From: Phycisphaerae bacterium
GTDB lineage: Bacteria; Planctomycetota; Phycisphaerae; UBA1845; Fen-1342
Direction of reading: 5' to 3'
DNA length: 35,183 bases
Assembly (NCBI GenBank): GCA_022072445.1
Contig: JAJVHV010000036.1
Coordinates: 1-35,183, forward strand
The stretch's first letter is position 1, and every line of letters starts with the position of its first letter. Below are positions 21,589 to 30,246 of the stretch, in pieces. Below the pieces are notes generated by a model that did not search any database, was not told the DNA's origin, and saw nothing but the letters and a program-made list of their open reading frames with translations. Position numbers and translations under genes: made by a program.

Positions 21589-23885
21589 GCCAGACGCCGG
21601 CCGCGACAAACGGCGAATCCGCGGCGGTACCGGCCGACCCGCCGTCGTATCGGCTCGGGCTGGTGGGCATGAGTCTGTGCGGGGCGCTGTCGGTTGGGTC
21701 GTCCGAATTCTCGATTGCGCCGCTGAAAGTGGGGATTCTGATCGGCCTGACGCTGGTGGTGGGGGTGGCGGTGCTCGTTCGGCACCGGACGGCGCGCGGA
21801 CTGATCGGCCGCGTGATCGCGTCGTTGGCGGCGGCGGCGGCGCTGATGGCGACGGCCTACGAGATTCAGGGCTGGAACATTCCGGCGGTGCTGGCGCTGT
21901 CGCACTTCTTCAACGTGATCGTCATCATCAAGCTGCTCGATCAGCGCACGGCACGGGACGACGCCGAGCTGCTGGTCGCCTCGCTCTTCATGCTCGTGGT
22001 CGGGGGGATCGTCAGCGGTCACCTGACCTACGGGGCGTACCTGGTCGGCTATCTCATCCTCGGCGTGCACACCATCACGCTGCTGCACATCAAGCACGAG
22101 CGCGAGCGCATCGGGCACCTGAGCGGCCGCAGTTTGGCGGGCGGGCGTGTCTTCGCCGCCAGCGTGGACCGGCTTCAACACGCGCCCGGCGGCGTCATGC
22201 TGCCGACGTTGACGCTCGGGCTGGTCACCGCGGTGTCGGTGTTCCTGCTCTGCCCGCGGCTGAGCACGGGCATTTTCGGCCACTCGGCGACGCCACTGAG
22301 TCTTTCCGTGACCGGATTCGCCGAGCGCGTGCGTTTCGGCGACATCAGCGAAATCAAGAAAAGCCAGCGGCCGGTGATGCGCGTCGAGCTGTTGATCAAT
22401 GGCGAATCGGTCGGCTCGCCGGGGCTTCAGCTTTATTACCGCGGGACGACGCTCGACCTGTACGACGGGCGCGAGTGGTACGCGTCGCGGCCATCGTCGT
22501 TTCAGCCGGCGCGGCCGCGTGGTCCCATGATCGCGGGTTTCCGGCCCGGGCCGGCTGACAACCTGCTCGAGCAGCGGATCACGCTGAGTGCGTCAGCGAC
22601 GAATCACCTGTTCGCTGTGTACGTTCCATATGACGTCGATCTGCCGGGCGATATGAACTTGCTGTATCGCCCGGGGGATCGGGCGCTGCTGCTGCCGGAC
22701 CGTCCGCGCGATGGCATTACCTATTCGGTGCGCAGCGTGACGCGCTCGACGCCGCGGCTCGCGGCGCGCCTGAGCGAGGACGCGAGGTCGGCGGGGCGCG
22801 GTCCGCGCAACGTGCCGTGGCGCGGCATCCGTGCCCCGGCGCCGATTCCGCCGATCGATCAGGTCGTCTCCGCGCGCGTGCAGCAGTACGTGCGCGACCT
22901 GCTGTCCGACTCGCCGCCGGCCACTGACGCGCCGGGCCGCCGGGCCGTCGCCGAGCGGATCTGCAACCACCTGCTGTCCGACCGCTTCTCGTACTCGCTG
23001 GACCGTTCGGACGTGGATCGCCGGGCCGAATCGACCGAGGACTTTCTGTTCCGCCGCCGTCGCGGGCACTGCGAGTACTTCGCCTCCGCGATGGCGGTGA
23101 TGTGTCAGTTGGCCGGGCTGCAAGCGCGGGTCGTCAACGGCTATCGCGGGGGCGAATGGAACGCGGCGGGCGGGTACTACATCGTCGCGTCGCAGGACGC
23201 GCACAGTTGGGTGGAAGTCGAGCTGGACGACGGCGATTGGGCCCTGTTTGACCCGACGCCCGGCAGCGTCAACGTGAACCGGGCCGACGACTCGCTGCTC
23301 AGCACGGTGATGAGTATTTTCGGCCACCTGCAAGTGCTCTGGGCCGACGTCGTCGTCTCGTACAGCGCCGCGAGCCGGGAAAACCTGATCGCCAATTTCC
23401 GCGACTGGCTCGCCGGCCTGGGCAAGCAGGGCAGCCTCGGGCGCGAAATCGTGTACGCCGCCCGCGAGCTGCTGCTCGGGCCCGAGGGCCTGGCGCTGCG
23501 CTACCGGCTGATGTACTGGGCGACCATCGCGCTGTGCCTCTTCGCCGCTTTCATGGCCATGAGGCTCGCGTCACGCCCGCTCCGCAGATTGTGGCGGCGC
23601 GTGAAACGCATCGGCGGCCAGCCCAGACGCCGGCCGGCGGCCGAGCTGTTCTACCTGCGCACGCTCGAGACGCTGGCCGAATTGGGGCATCGCAAGGAGG
23701 CGTCGGCAACGCCGTTGGAATTCACCAGCCGGCTCGCGGAGCGCGAAGAGCGCTTTGCCGAGTTGCCGCTCCTGGCCCGAGAGTACTACCGCGTGCATTT
23801 CGGGGCACGGCCGCTCTCGCGCGAGCAGCGCCGCCGGATCGATCGCATCCTGGCTCGGCTTTCAGCGCCGCCGCCGGCCGGCTGA
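21585..23885 (+). CDS. TgpA-like membrane transglutaminase
   Basis: The 766-aa protein resembles TgpA. An N-terminal block of about six membrane helices (GLVGMSLCGALSVGS to VMLPTLTLGLVTAVSVFLLCP) is followed by a periplasmic transglutaminase-like domain with the Cys-His-Asp set: RRGHCEYFASAMAVMC, then QDAHSWVEVEL, then WALFDPTPG. Next come another membrane helix (YWATIALCLFAAFMAMRL) and a cytosolic DUF4129-like tail (ELFYLRTLETLAELGHRKEASATPLEF). The start is TTG 21585 in TTGA, sharing bases with the DUF58 stop, with GGGAG upstream. The ORF could be extended to 21216, but that would run antisense-like through DUF58. It likely acts on envelope proteins or peptides. Confidence 0.93.
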   Translation: MSQTPAATNGESAAVPADPPSYRLGLVGMSLCGALSVGSSEFSIAPLKVGILIGLTLVVGVAVLVRHRTARGLIGRVIASLAAAAALMATAYEIQGWNIPAVLALSHFFNVIVIIKLLDQRTARDDAELLVASLFMLVVGGIVSGHLTYGAYLVGYLILGVHTITLLHIKHERERIGHLSGRSLAGGRVFAASVDRLQHAPGGVMLPTLTLGLVTAVSVFLLCPRLSTGIFGHSATPLSLSVTGFAERVRFGDISEIKKSQRPVMRVELLINGESVGSPGLQLYYRGTTLDLYDGREWYASRPSSFQPARPRGPMIAGFRPGPADNLLEQRITLSASATNHLFAVYVPYDVDLPGDMNLLYRPGDRALLLPDRPRDGITYSVRSVTRSTPRLAARLSEDARSAGRGPRNVPWRGIRAPAPIPPIDQVVSARVQQYVRDLLSDSPPATDAPGRRAVAERICNHLLSDRFSYSLDRSDVDRRAESTEDFLFRRRRGHCEYFASAMAVMCQLAGLQARVVNGYRGGEWNAAGGYYIVASQDAHSWVEVELDDGDWALFDPTPGSVNVNRADDSLLSTVMSIFGHLQVLWADVVVSYSAASRENLIANFRDWLAGLGKQGSLGREIVYAARELLLGPEGLALRYRLMYWATIALCLFAAFMAMRLASRPLRRLWRRVKRIGGQPRRRPAAELFYLRTLETLAELGHRKEASATPLEFTSRLAEREERFAELPLLAREYYRVHFGARPLSREQRRRIDRILARLSAPPPAG

Positions 23886-23896
23886 CGCACCGCGGC

Positions 23897-24760
23897 TCAG
23901 CACGCTCCGGCCAGAATCGCATCGAGTAGCTGCGCGACGCCGTGCTCGTCGTTCGTGCCGGTCAGCCTGCCGGCGGCGGCCTTGACGGCGGGCTGCGCGT
24001 TGCCCATCGCGATGCCCACGCCGGCGTGCGTGATCATCGGTATGTCGTTCATGTCGTCGCCGACGGCCGCCGTGCGGCGCGGGTCGATGTTCCAGCGGCG
24101 ACAGAGCTTGAGCACACCGGACCACTTGTTGACGGCGGGCGCGAAGCACTCGATCACGGTGAGCGAGTAGACCGGCGCGCGGATGACGTTGAAGGCGACT
24201 TGGCCGCGATGCTTGGCGGCGAAATCGAGCGCCATCGTTTCCAGCGCGTCAATCTCATCGATGATCGAGATGCGCGCCGGAGGCGTCAGCCCGTTGGAGG
24301 GCCACGGACGGGCGTCGACGCGGCATGGCGCCATCTGGAGCCAGCGGTCGTACGCCGCGTGCCGCCGCGGGCCATCGAACACGTAGCCGTCGCGACCCTC
24401 GCGGTCGCGGTCGTTCAGCCACAGGACGGCGTAGCCGCGGGCCTGAAACCAGTCGGTGGCGCGCTGCGCGGTATCGAGCGTCATCGGCTCGTACTCGATC
24501 GTGCGGTCGGCCGCGAGGTCGGTCACGATGGCACCGGAGACGGTGACGGATGCGTCGAGATCGAGTCCGATCTCGGACATCACGGCGCGCGTTTCGGGCA
24601 GGCTGCGGCCCGTGCACAGCACGATGCGGATACCGGCCTGGTGCGCGCGGTGCAGCGCCGCGCGGTTCTCGGGCGAGACGACGTGCCGCGTGTTCAGCAG
24701 CGTGCCGTCCAGGTCGATCGCAACCAGCGAGCGAAGCAGCGAGTCGGTCCTGCGGATCAT
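23897..24760 (-). CDS. Cof-type HAD-superfamily phosphatase
   Basis: This 287-aa cytosolic haloacid-dehalogenase-type hydrolase is of the Cof (IIB) class, which typically dephosphorylates sugar phosphates or related metabolites. Motif I is VAIDLDGTLLNT (nucleophile Asp), motif II IVLCTGRSLPE, and motif IV AVGDDMNDIPMI, followed by GVGIAMGNAQPAVKAAA. The C2-type cap lies between motifs II and III. The start is ATG 24760, which overlaps the stop of the acetyltransferase gene as ATGA, with GGAG upstream. The frame continues upstream but that part overlaps GNAT. It converges on the transglutaminase with an 11-bp gap. Confidence 0.93.
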   Translation of the reverse strand: MIRRTDSLLRSLVAIDLDGTLLNTRHVVSPENRAALHRAHQAGIRIVLCTGRSLPETRAVMSEIGLDLDASVTVSGAIVTDLAADRTIEYEPMTLDTAQRATDWFQARGYAVLWLNDRDREGRDGYVFDGPRRHAAYDRWLQMAPCRVDARPWPSNGLTPPARISIIDEIDALETMALDFAAKHRGQVAFNVIRAPVYSLTVIECFAPAVNKWSGVLKLCRRWNIDPRRTAAVGDDMNDIPMITHAGVGIAMGNAQPAVKAAAGRLTGTNDEHGVAQLLDAILAGAC

Positions 24761-25341
24761 CCCGGCTCCGGCGACGCCCCGGCGCTCGCCGCGGCAGAAA
24801 CGAGCCAGTTGGCCCGGGGGAGCTCGTAGAATTGCAGCGTCAGATTGTGAAATCGATCCGTCAGGCCGAGGAGCCGCATACCCAGCCGCAGCGCCACGCG
24901 GCTGGAGCGCACGTTGTCGGGATCGACGATGGCGTAAATGCTGTCCAGTCCGAGGGTCGTAAAGCCGTGTCGCAGCGCCGCGCCGCCCGCCTCGGTCGCG
25001 TAGCCGCAGCCCCAGACGCGCCGCGCGAGATGCCACCCGACCTCGACGCGCGGATCGTCGGGCAGCGGCTTGAGAAGCACGAGGCCGACCATCTCGCCGC
25101 TGGATTTCTCCAGGATCGGCCAGGAGCCCATTCCCGGCGGCTGCTTGCGGTTGCGCTCCTGGATCGCCGCGATCCGCTGCCGCATCTCATCGACGGTCTG
25201 AACGAACGCCTGTGGGATGAAGTGCACGACCTCGCGGTCATTGTAGATCAGAAACGCCGCCTCCGCGTCGTCCTCACGCCACGGCCGCGCCAGCAGTCGC
25301 GGCGAATCGAACACCTGTTCGGCTCCGCATGATTCGATCAT
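24757..25341 (-). CDS. GNAT-family N-acetyltransferase (RimJ/RimL-like)
   Basis: A 194-aa GNAT protein begins MIESCGAEQVFDSPRLLARPW. It has the RimJ/RimL-like pattern: LLARPWREDDAEAAFLIYND, then PILEKSSGEMVGLVLLKPL, VEVGWHLARRVWGCGYATEAGGAAL (acetyl-CoA-binding turn R/Q-x-x-G-x-G/A), and VDPDNVRSSRVALRLGMRLLG. The substrate is unknown. The start at 25341 is chosen because homology begins there; AAGGAG lies 12 bases upstream. A longer frame to 25461 adds 40 residues of no clear family character. It is coupled to the HAD gene by ATGA and divergent from pckA. Confidence 0.88.
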   Translation of the reverse strand: MIESCGAEQVFDSPRLLARPWREDDAEAAFLIYNDREVVHFIPQAFVQTVDEMRQRIAAIQERNRKQPPGMGSWPILEKSSGEMVGLVLLKPLPDDPRVEVGWHLARRVWGCGYATEAGGAALRHGFTTLGLDSIYAIVDPDNVRSSRVALRLGMRLLGLTDRFHNLTLQFYELPRANWLVSAAASAGASPEPG

Positions 25342-25459
25342 CTGCGGCGACAGCTCCTTTTCCGCGGCGAGGCGTTTCGGCTTGACCCCCAGCGCCGGCC
25401 GGTCAGAATAGTAGCTTGGGCTGTCTGTTGCAAATCGTGCCTGGTGAGAGACGCGTTTC

Positions 25460-27046
25460 ATGACCGAGTTTGATCTGCGAAGCTACGGAATCCAGGTGCC
25501 GCGCGTCTGCCGCAATTTTCCGCCGTCGAAGCTCTACACCGAGGCGATCCATCACGAGCGCGGCAGCCGCATTTCGGACCGCGGAGCGCTGATCGCGTAT
25601 TCCGGGGCGAAGACCGGCCGTTCGCCGAAGGACAAGCGCATCGTCTCCGACGCCCGCTCCAAGGACGACATCTGGTGGGGCGCGGTCAATGTGCCGATCG
25701 AGCCGGCGGCGTTCGCCGCCAACCGCGAGCTAGCGGTCAATTTTCTAAACACGCGCGACATGCTCTACTGCGTCGACGGGTTTGCGGGCTGGGATCCGGC
25801 GCATCGTCTCAAGATCCGCGTGATCTGCGCGCGGCCGTACCACGCACTCTTCATCTACCAGATGCTCATCCGCCCCAGCCCCGCCGAGCTGGCCGCGTTC
25901 GGCAAGCCCGACTACGTGATCTACAACGCCGGAGAGTTTCCGGCGAACCGGCACGTGCCGGGCATTACTTCGAGCACCAGCGTCTCGCTGAGCTTCGAAG
26001 AAGGCGAGATGGTGATCCTGGGAACGGAATACGCCGGCGAGATGAAGAAGGGCGTCTTCACGATCATGAACTACCTGATGCCGAAGCGCGGCGTGCTGAG
26101 CATGCACTGCTCGGCGACGGCGGAGCGGCACGACGGGTCGTCGACGCTGCTGTTCGGTCTTTCGGGCACCGGCAAGACGACGCTCTCGGCAGATCCGAAG
26201 CGACTGCTGGTCGGCGACGACGAGCACTGCTGGACCGAGTCGGGCGTCTTCAACATCGAGGGCGGCTGCTACGCGAAAGCGATCAACCTGAGCGAAGAGT
26301 CGGAGCCCGATATCTTTCGCGCCCTGCGCTTCGGCGCCGTGCTCGAAAACGTCGAGGTGAACGACGTTGACCACAGCGTCGTGTTCAGCAGCTCGCGCAT
26401 TACCGAGAACACGCGCGGCGCCTACCCGATCGAGTACATCCCCAACGCAAAGATTCCCTGCGTCGCCGGCCATCCGCGGCACATCATCTTCCTCACCTGT
26501 GACGCGTTTGGCGTCCTCCCGCCGGTCAGCCGTCTTTCGCCCGAGCACGCCATGTATCACTTCATCAGCGGGTACACCGCCAAGGTGGCCGGCACCGAAG
26601 TGGGTGTCACTGAGCCGCAGGCGACCTTCTCACCGTGCTTCGGCGGACCGTTCCTCGTTCTGCATCCGGCCCGTTACGCAGAAATGCTGGCCGAGCGGAT
26701 GAAGAAGCACCAGGCGAAGGTGTGGCTGGTCAACACCGGCTGGAGCGGCGGCGGTTACGGCGTCGGCGCGCGGGTCAAGCTCTCGTACACCCGGGCCATC
26801 ATCGACGCGATTCACGCTGGCTCGCTCGCGGGTGTGCGCACGGTGCGCGACGCGACTTTCGGCTTCGACACGATCGCCGAGTGCCCCAACGTGCCGGCGG
26901 ACATCCTCACGCCGCGCAACGTCTGGAAGGACAAGAGCGGATACGATGCGGGCGCGCGGAAGCTGGCGGGGCTCTTCGTCGAGAATTTCAAGAAGTACGA
27001 GGTCGGCGCCAGCCCGGAAGTCCGGGCCGCCGGTCCGCGGGCGTAA
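25460..27046 (+). CDS. pckA: Phosphoenolpyruvate carboxykinase (ATP)
   Basis: ATP-dependent PEP carboxykinase converts oxaloacetate and ATP to PEP, CO2 and ADP, the entry to gluconeogenesis. The 528-aa length is typical. Motifs are SGAKTGRSPKDKRIV near residue 50, MKKGVFTIMNYLMPKRGVLSMHCSA, the P-loop GLSGTGKTTLSADP (about residue 234), the metal site VGDDEHCW, ITENTRGAYPIEYIPN, and the YTAKVAGTE segment. Cys replaces the usual Gly in the DDEH-W motif, which is probably harmless. ATG 25460 has only a weak GAGAG upstream. It diverges from the GNAT gene, and the ~120-bp gap should hold its promoter. Confidence 0.97.
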   Translation: MTEFDLRSYGIQVPRVCRNFPPSKLYTEAIHHERGSRISDRGALIAYSGAKTGRSPKDKRIVSDARSKDDIWWGAVNVPIEPAAFAANRELAVNFLNTRDMLYCVDGFAGWDPAHRLKIRVICARPYHALFIYQMLIRPSPAELAAFGKPDYVIYNAGEFPANRHVPGITSSTSVSLSFEEGEMVILGTEYAGEMKKGVFTIMNYLMPKRGVLSMHCSATAERHDGSSTLLFGLSGTGKTTLSADPKRLLVGDDEHCWTESGVFNIEGGCYAKAINLSEESEPDIFRALRFGAVLENVEVNDVDHSVVFSSSRITENTRGAYPIEYIPNAKIPCVAGHPRHIIFLTCDAFGVLPPVSRLSPEHAMYHFISGYTAKVAGTEVGVTEPQATFSPCFGGPFLVLHPARYAEMLAERMKKHQAKVWLVNTGWSGGGYGVGARVKLSYTRAIIDAIHAGSLAGVRTVRDATFGFDTIAECPNVPADILTPRNVWKDKSGYDAGARKLAGLFVENFKKYEVGASPEVRAAGPRA

Positions 27047-27089
27047 GCTCCGGCGCAGGCAAACAACCTATCCAAACCGCAGTGGCAGC

Positions 27090-27192
27090 AACGCGCCGCC
27101 GAGCGCCGCGCCCAGCCGAGCGACGCGCCGCCGAGCGACGCGCCCAGCCGAGCGACGCGCCCAGCCGAGCCCCGAGCGTCAGCGAGGGGTTC
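27090..27192. repeat. Degenerate array plus 33-bp core copy
   Basis: Short units of the form CCGAGCGACGCGCCCAG or CCGAGCGACGCGCCG repeat from 27090, then lead into a 33-bp core (27160-27192) that matches the one at 18867 in 30 of 33 positions. The order array-then-core is the same as at 18679-18899. The surrounding gap 27047-27424 shows no gene; 27220-27424 shows nothing else identifiable, and presumably holds the sigma-factor promoter. Confidence 0.85.
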
Positions 27193-27433
27193 GACCGGAG
27201 TGCGCCCCCGGGACTCGGCGATAAGGTCCCCACCCCAACCCGCAGCGGCAGCGACGGGCCGTCGAGCAGCGCCCCAAATCCCCGCAATCAAACCCGTCGC
27301 TCCTGCGTCTACCATGTTGACGGCCGAACCAGGCGCCGCCGGGCAGGCGGGCCGATCGGCGACAGCGTGACCAGGCCGCAGCGCGGGCGAGCGCCGCCCG
27401 GCGCGATCGGCGGGCGCGCCCCGCGTGGAATCA

Positions 27434-27940
27434 ATGACGACGACGCCCGAGGAGCTCGACGACCTCGTGCAGCGAGGCTACCGCTTCGCGTACGCGCTGA
27501 CGCACGATGCCGCGCGCGCCGAAGATCTGCTCCAGGACGCCTGGGTCAGCGTGTTATCGGCCCGCGGACCGTGGACGTGCGCGTATCTGCTCGCGGCGAT
27601 TCGCAGCCGCTTCGTCGACCTGTCGCGGCGCCAGCGCGGCGCGCCGTTCGCGCCGCTGAATGCCGACGAGATTCAGGATCACTCGGATGATCATGGCAGC
27701 CCGCGCGATGCCGAGAGCGATCAGTTGGAGGGCGAATTCGCCGATTCGGACCAGCTCGCGGCCGCCTTGGGGTGGCTGCGCGTCGAAGAGCGGGCGGTGA
27801 TCTACCTGTGGGCCGTCGAGGAGTTCACCGCACAGAAAATCGCCGAGTTCCTTGGCTGGCCGCGCGGCACCGTGCTGAGCCTGATGCATCGCGCGCGGCG
27901 ACGGCTGCGCGACTGGGCCGCGCAGCGCAGTGGAGCCTGA
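27434..27940 (+). CDS. ECF-type RNA polymerase sigma factor
   Basis: This 168-aa extracytoplasmic-function sigma factor has region 2 (EELDDLVQRGYRFAYALTHDAARAEDLLQDAWV, about residues 6-38, with a short WTCAYLLAAIRSRFVDLSRR that fits regions 2.3-2.4). Region 4 spans about residues 112-165 (LGWLRVEERAVIYLWAVEEFTAQKIAEFLGWPRGTVLSLMHRARRRLRDW). An acidic linker separates them. ATG 27434 is chosen; an in-frame GTG at 27425 is also possible. The membrane-anchored thioredoxin-like protein follows after 8 bp and is likely its partner regulator. Target promoters cannot be read from this window. Confidence 0.9.
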   Translation: MTTTPEELDDLVQRGYRFAYALTHDAARAEDLLQDAWVSVLSARGPWTCAYLLAAIRSRFVDLSRRQRGAPFAPLNADEIQDHSDDHGSPRDAESDQLEGEFADSDQLAAALGWLRVEERAVIYLWAVEEFTAQKIAEFLGWPRGTVLSLMHRARRRLRDWAAQRSGA

Positions 27941-27948
27941 GACTGACC

Positions 27949-28689
27949 ATGCTGAAACGGCAGATTCAAGACTATTACCGGAGCCTGCGGCCGTCGCCCG
28001 CGACCGGCGAGCGGCTGCGAAAGTCCGCGTCTGCCGCATCGCCCGCGGACTTCGTCGCCGCACCGCCCGCGGACTTCGTCGCCGCATCGCCCGCGGACTT
28101 CGTCGCCGCACCGCCCGCGGAACCGGCCGCCGCGCTGCGGCCTGCCGCGGCGCAGCGGCGGCCCGGTTTCGGCTTGGCCCTGTTTGCGGCGGCGGCCGTC
28201 CTGGCGGTGTTCGCCATCGGCTACAGCACCGGCCGCCGCGGCACGCCACCCGCGGGCGGAGTGCCGCCGCCTGGCCCGGCGATCGCGCTGACCGACGGGC
28301 CGCCGCCCGCCTCGACGCGGCCGAGCCTCGAGCCGCGGCTGGTGCTCTTCAAGATGCACGCCGACTGGTGCCCGCGCAGTCCGAAAGTCGCGCCGATCTT
28401 TCAGGAACTGGGCGAGAAATTCGCCAACGAGCCGGTGCTCTTTGTGACATTCGACATCACCGACGCGCCGCGCCAGCGACAGGCCATGCTGCTCGCAAAA
28501 TCGCTGGGAATCCTCGACCAGATCGGTGATCACCGCGGCGAGATGATCCGCATGGAGCCGGGGCTGATCCGCCTCGTCGATCGTCACGCCGCCGAGATCG
28601 TCTGCACGCTCCGCGAGCGCGGCGAACAGCCCGAGTTCGAAGCGGCCCTGGCTCACGTGCTGCCGCGCCAGCCGCGCGGCGAGCCGTAG
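27949..28689 (+). CDS. Membrane protein with periplasmic monothiol thioredoxin-like domain (putative anti-sigma)
   Basis: The 246-aa protein has a short cytosolic N-terminus (MLKRQIQDYYRSLRPSPATGERLRK), then a three-fold repeat of SPADFVAA/PPADFVAA (about residues 30-58, encoded by exact 24-bp DNA repeats near 28040-28118). A single membrane helix (GFGLALFAAAAVLAVFAIGYS) and a Pro-rich linker follow. The outer domain looks like thioredoxin: LVLFKMHADWCPRSPKVAPIFQELGEKF, then LFVTFDITDAPRQRQAMLLAKSLGI. The active site reads WCPRS, so it has one cysteine, not CxxC. The tight spacing after the sigma gene and the topology suggest an anti-sigma factor or sensor; no ZAS zinc motif is present. Redox sensing is inference. 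Confidence 0.72.
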   Translation: MLKRQIQDYYRSLRPSPATGERLRKSASAASPADFVAAPPADFVAASPADFVAAPPAEPAAALRPAAAQRRPGFGLALFAAAAVLAVFAIGYSTGRRGTPPAGGVPPPGPAIALTDGPPPASTRPSLEPRLVLFKMHADWCPRSPKVAPIFQELGEKFANEPVLFVTFDITDAPRQRQAMLLAKSLGILDQIGDHRGEMIRMEPGLIRLVDRHAAEIVCTLRERGEQPEFEAALAHVLPRQPRGEP

Positions 28690-28738
28690 CGCCGATTTGT
28701 GCTGCCTGAGCCGCCCTCGGCTGAGACCGTGTGGGTTG

Positions 28739-28778
28739 GCCGCCCTCGGCTGAGACCCGTCGCACAGCCGTGGGCGGC
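28739..28778. terminator. Strong hairpin downstream of the sigma/anti-sigma genes
   Basis: GCCGCCCTCGGCTG (28739-28752) pairs with CAGCCGTGGGCGGC (28765-28778) across a 12-nt loop, with one mismatch in 14. A further copy of the left arm lies at 28710-28723. No T-run follows. The motif also occurs at 18014, so it is a dispersed element that may serve as a terminator here. Confidence 0.45.
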
Positions 28779-28845
28779 GGTGCTACACGTGCGACCCGTT
28801 CAGCGACTGTGCCTCAAGTGCAACCCACGTTCAGGAGCTCTCGAA

Positions 28846-30093
28846 ATGTCCCATAGCCTCACCGTGCCGACCATCCGCTGCCTGGCAATCCTGCTCCACG
28901 CGTCCGCCGCACTGACCGCCTGCGCCCAGCTTCAGCTCTCGCGTGTCACTCCCACGCCGCGACTCACCAGCCAGATCTTCGGATATTCCGTCGCCACCGA
29001 CGGCCCCAACGTCGTCGTCTCGGCGCCCTACGAGTCGGCCGGGGCGGCATACGTCTTCAGACGCTCGGCCGCCGGCGGCTGGGTCCAGACACAGCGCATC
29101 CTCCCGCCGCAGGCCGTCTCCGGCGACGCGTTCGCCCTGGGCGTAGCGCTCGACGGCAACTTCCTGCTGTGCGGCGCGCCCGGCCGGACGGTGGGGGGCG
29201 TGGACGATTGCGGCGCCGTGTTCGTGCTGAAACCCGTCAACGGCGTCTGGACCGTCGCCACGACGCTTTCCGCCGGCGATCCCGTCGCTTTCGGCCGCTT
29301 CGGCGAACAGCTCGGCTTTCGTGGCAGCGTCATGGTCACCGCCGCGTGGGAGTTCGGCGAGCCGGCGATGAACTCGTCCGACGCGCGCGTCGCGTACGTC
29401 TTCGAGCGCTCGAGCGGCACGTGGCAGCAGACCGCGCGGCTCGCCATGCCCGACGACTACAACGCCGGCTTTAACGGCAGCACGTCGGTCGCGACCGACG
29501 GCGTTCGCATCGTCGTCGCCGGCACCGAGGGCTGGCCCGTCGCCTCCGGCGTGGGCGCGGCATACGTGTACGAGAAGATCGCCGGCGCGTGGCAACTGTC
29601 GGCGACGCTGACACCGAGCGATCTGCCGGCCGCGGCCGAGTTCGGCAAATCGGTCGCCATCGCCGGCGGCCGTATTGCGATCGGCGCGTGGGAGGACACC
29701 ATCGACGGCCGAGCCTCCGCCGGCTCGGTCTACGTGTACGAGCTTCTGGGCGGCACGTGGACGCAGGTGCACAAGCTGACGCATCCGTCGCCCGAAGTCG
29801 GCGACCGCTTCGGCACCGCCGTCGCCCTCGCGGGGCGCACGCTGGTGGTGGGCGCCTACACCGATGACACGGCGGCGGGCGCGGGCGCCGGAACGGCGCA
29901 TGTTATTCATCTGCTCGACAGCGGCCCCAGCGCAGCGCTGCCGCTGGTCGGCGCCGATACTGAGGCCGGCGACCTGTTCGGCTGGTCGGTGGCGCTACGC
30001 GGCGATCGCGCCGTGGTGGGTGCCCCGTTCGAGACGATGAACCGCGGCGCGGGCTACATCTTCCGCGTCGCCTCGCCGCTCGGCGGACCCTGA
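28846..30093 (+). CDS. Secreted FG-GAP repeat beta-propeller protein
   Basis: The 415-aa protein has a signal peptide (CLAILLHASAALTACAQ, near residues 12-28, with a possible lipid-modified Cys in LTAC). About seven integrin-alpha-like FG-GAP blades follow. Each has the pattern G-x-S/A-V-A-x-D/G-G, then V-V-S/G-A-P/Y, then G-A-A/G-Y-V-F/Y: FGYSVATDGPNVVVSAPYES, FALGVALDGNFLLCGAP, FGKSVAIAGGRIAIGAWED, FGTAVALAGRTLVVGAY, and FGWSVALRGDRAVVGAPFE. It should form an extracellular propeller for adhesion or ligand binding. ATG 28846 follows AGGAG by nine bases, which rejects the longer frame. It is probably monocistronic. Confidence 0.9.
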   Translation: MSHSLTVPTIRCLAILLHASAALTACAQLQLSRVTPTPRLTSQIFGYSVATDGPNVVVSAPYESAGAAYVFRRSAAGGWVQTQRILPPQAVSGDAFALGVALDGNFLLCGAPGRTVGGVDDCGAVFVLKPVNGVWTVATTLSAGDPVAFGRFGEQLGFRGSVMVTAAWEFGEPAMNSSDARVAYVFERSSGTWQQTARLAMPDDYNAGFNGSTSVATDGVRIVVAGTEGWPVASGVGAAYVYEKIAGAWQLSATLTPSDLPAAAEFGKSVAIAGGRIAIGAWEDTIDGRASAGSVYVYELLGGTWTQVHKLTHPSPEVGDRFGTAVALAGRTLVVGAYTDDTAAGAGAGTAHVIHLLDSGPSAALPLVGADTEAGDLFGWSVALRGDRAVVGAPFETMNRGAGYIFRVASPLGGP

Positions 30094-30246
30094 GAGTGAC
30101 GAAACAAGACGGGCACGAAGCCGCGAAACGGCGAAATGACGAACCGACGGAGCAACGAAGCCGCCTGTGGGCGCGGGATTCGGCTGGGGACAGCACGGCT
30201 CTGAGCTGAGGGCGCGCGACGTGAGGTGTGCGACGCGGGGGCGCGA

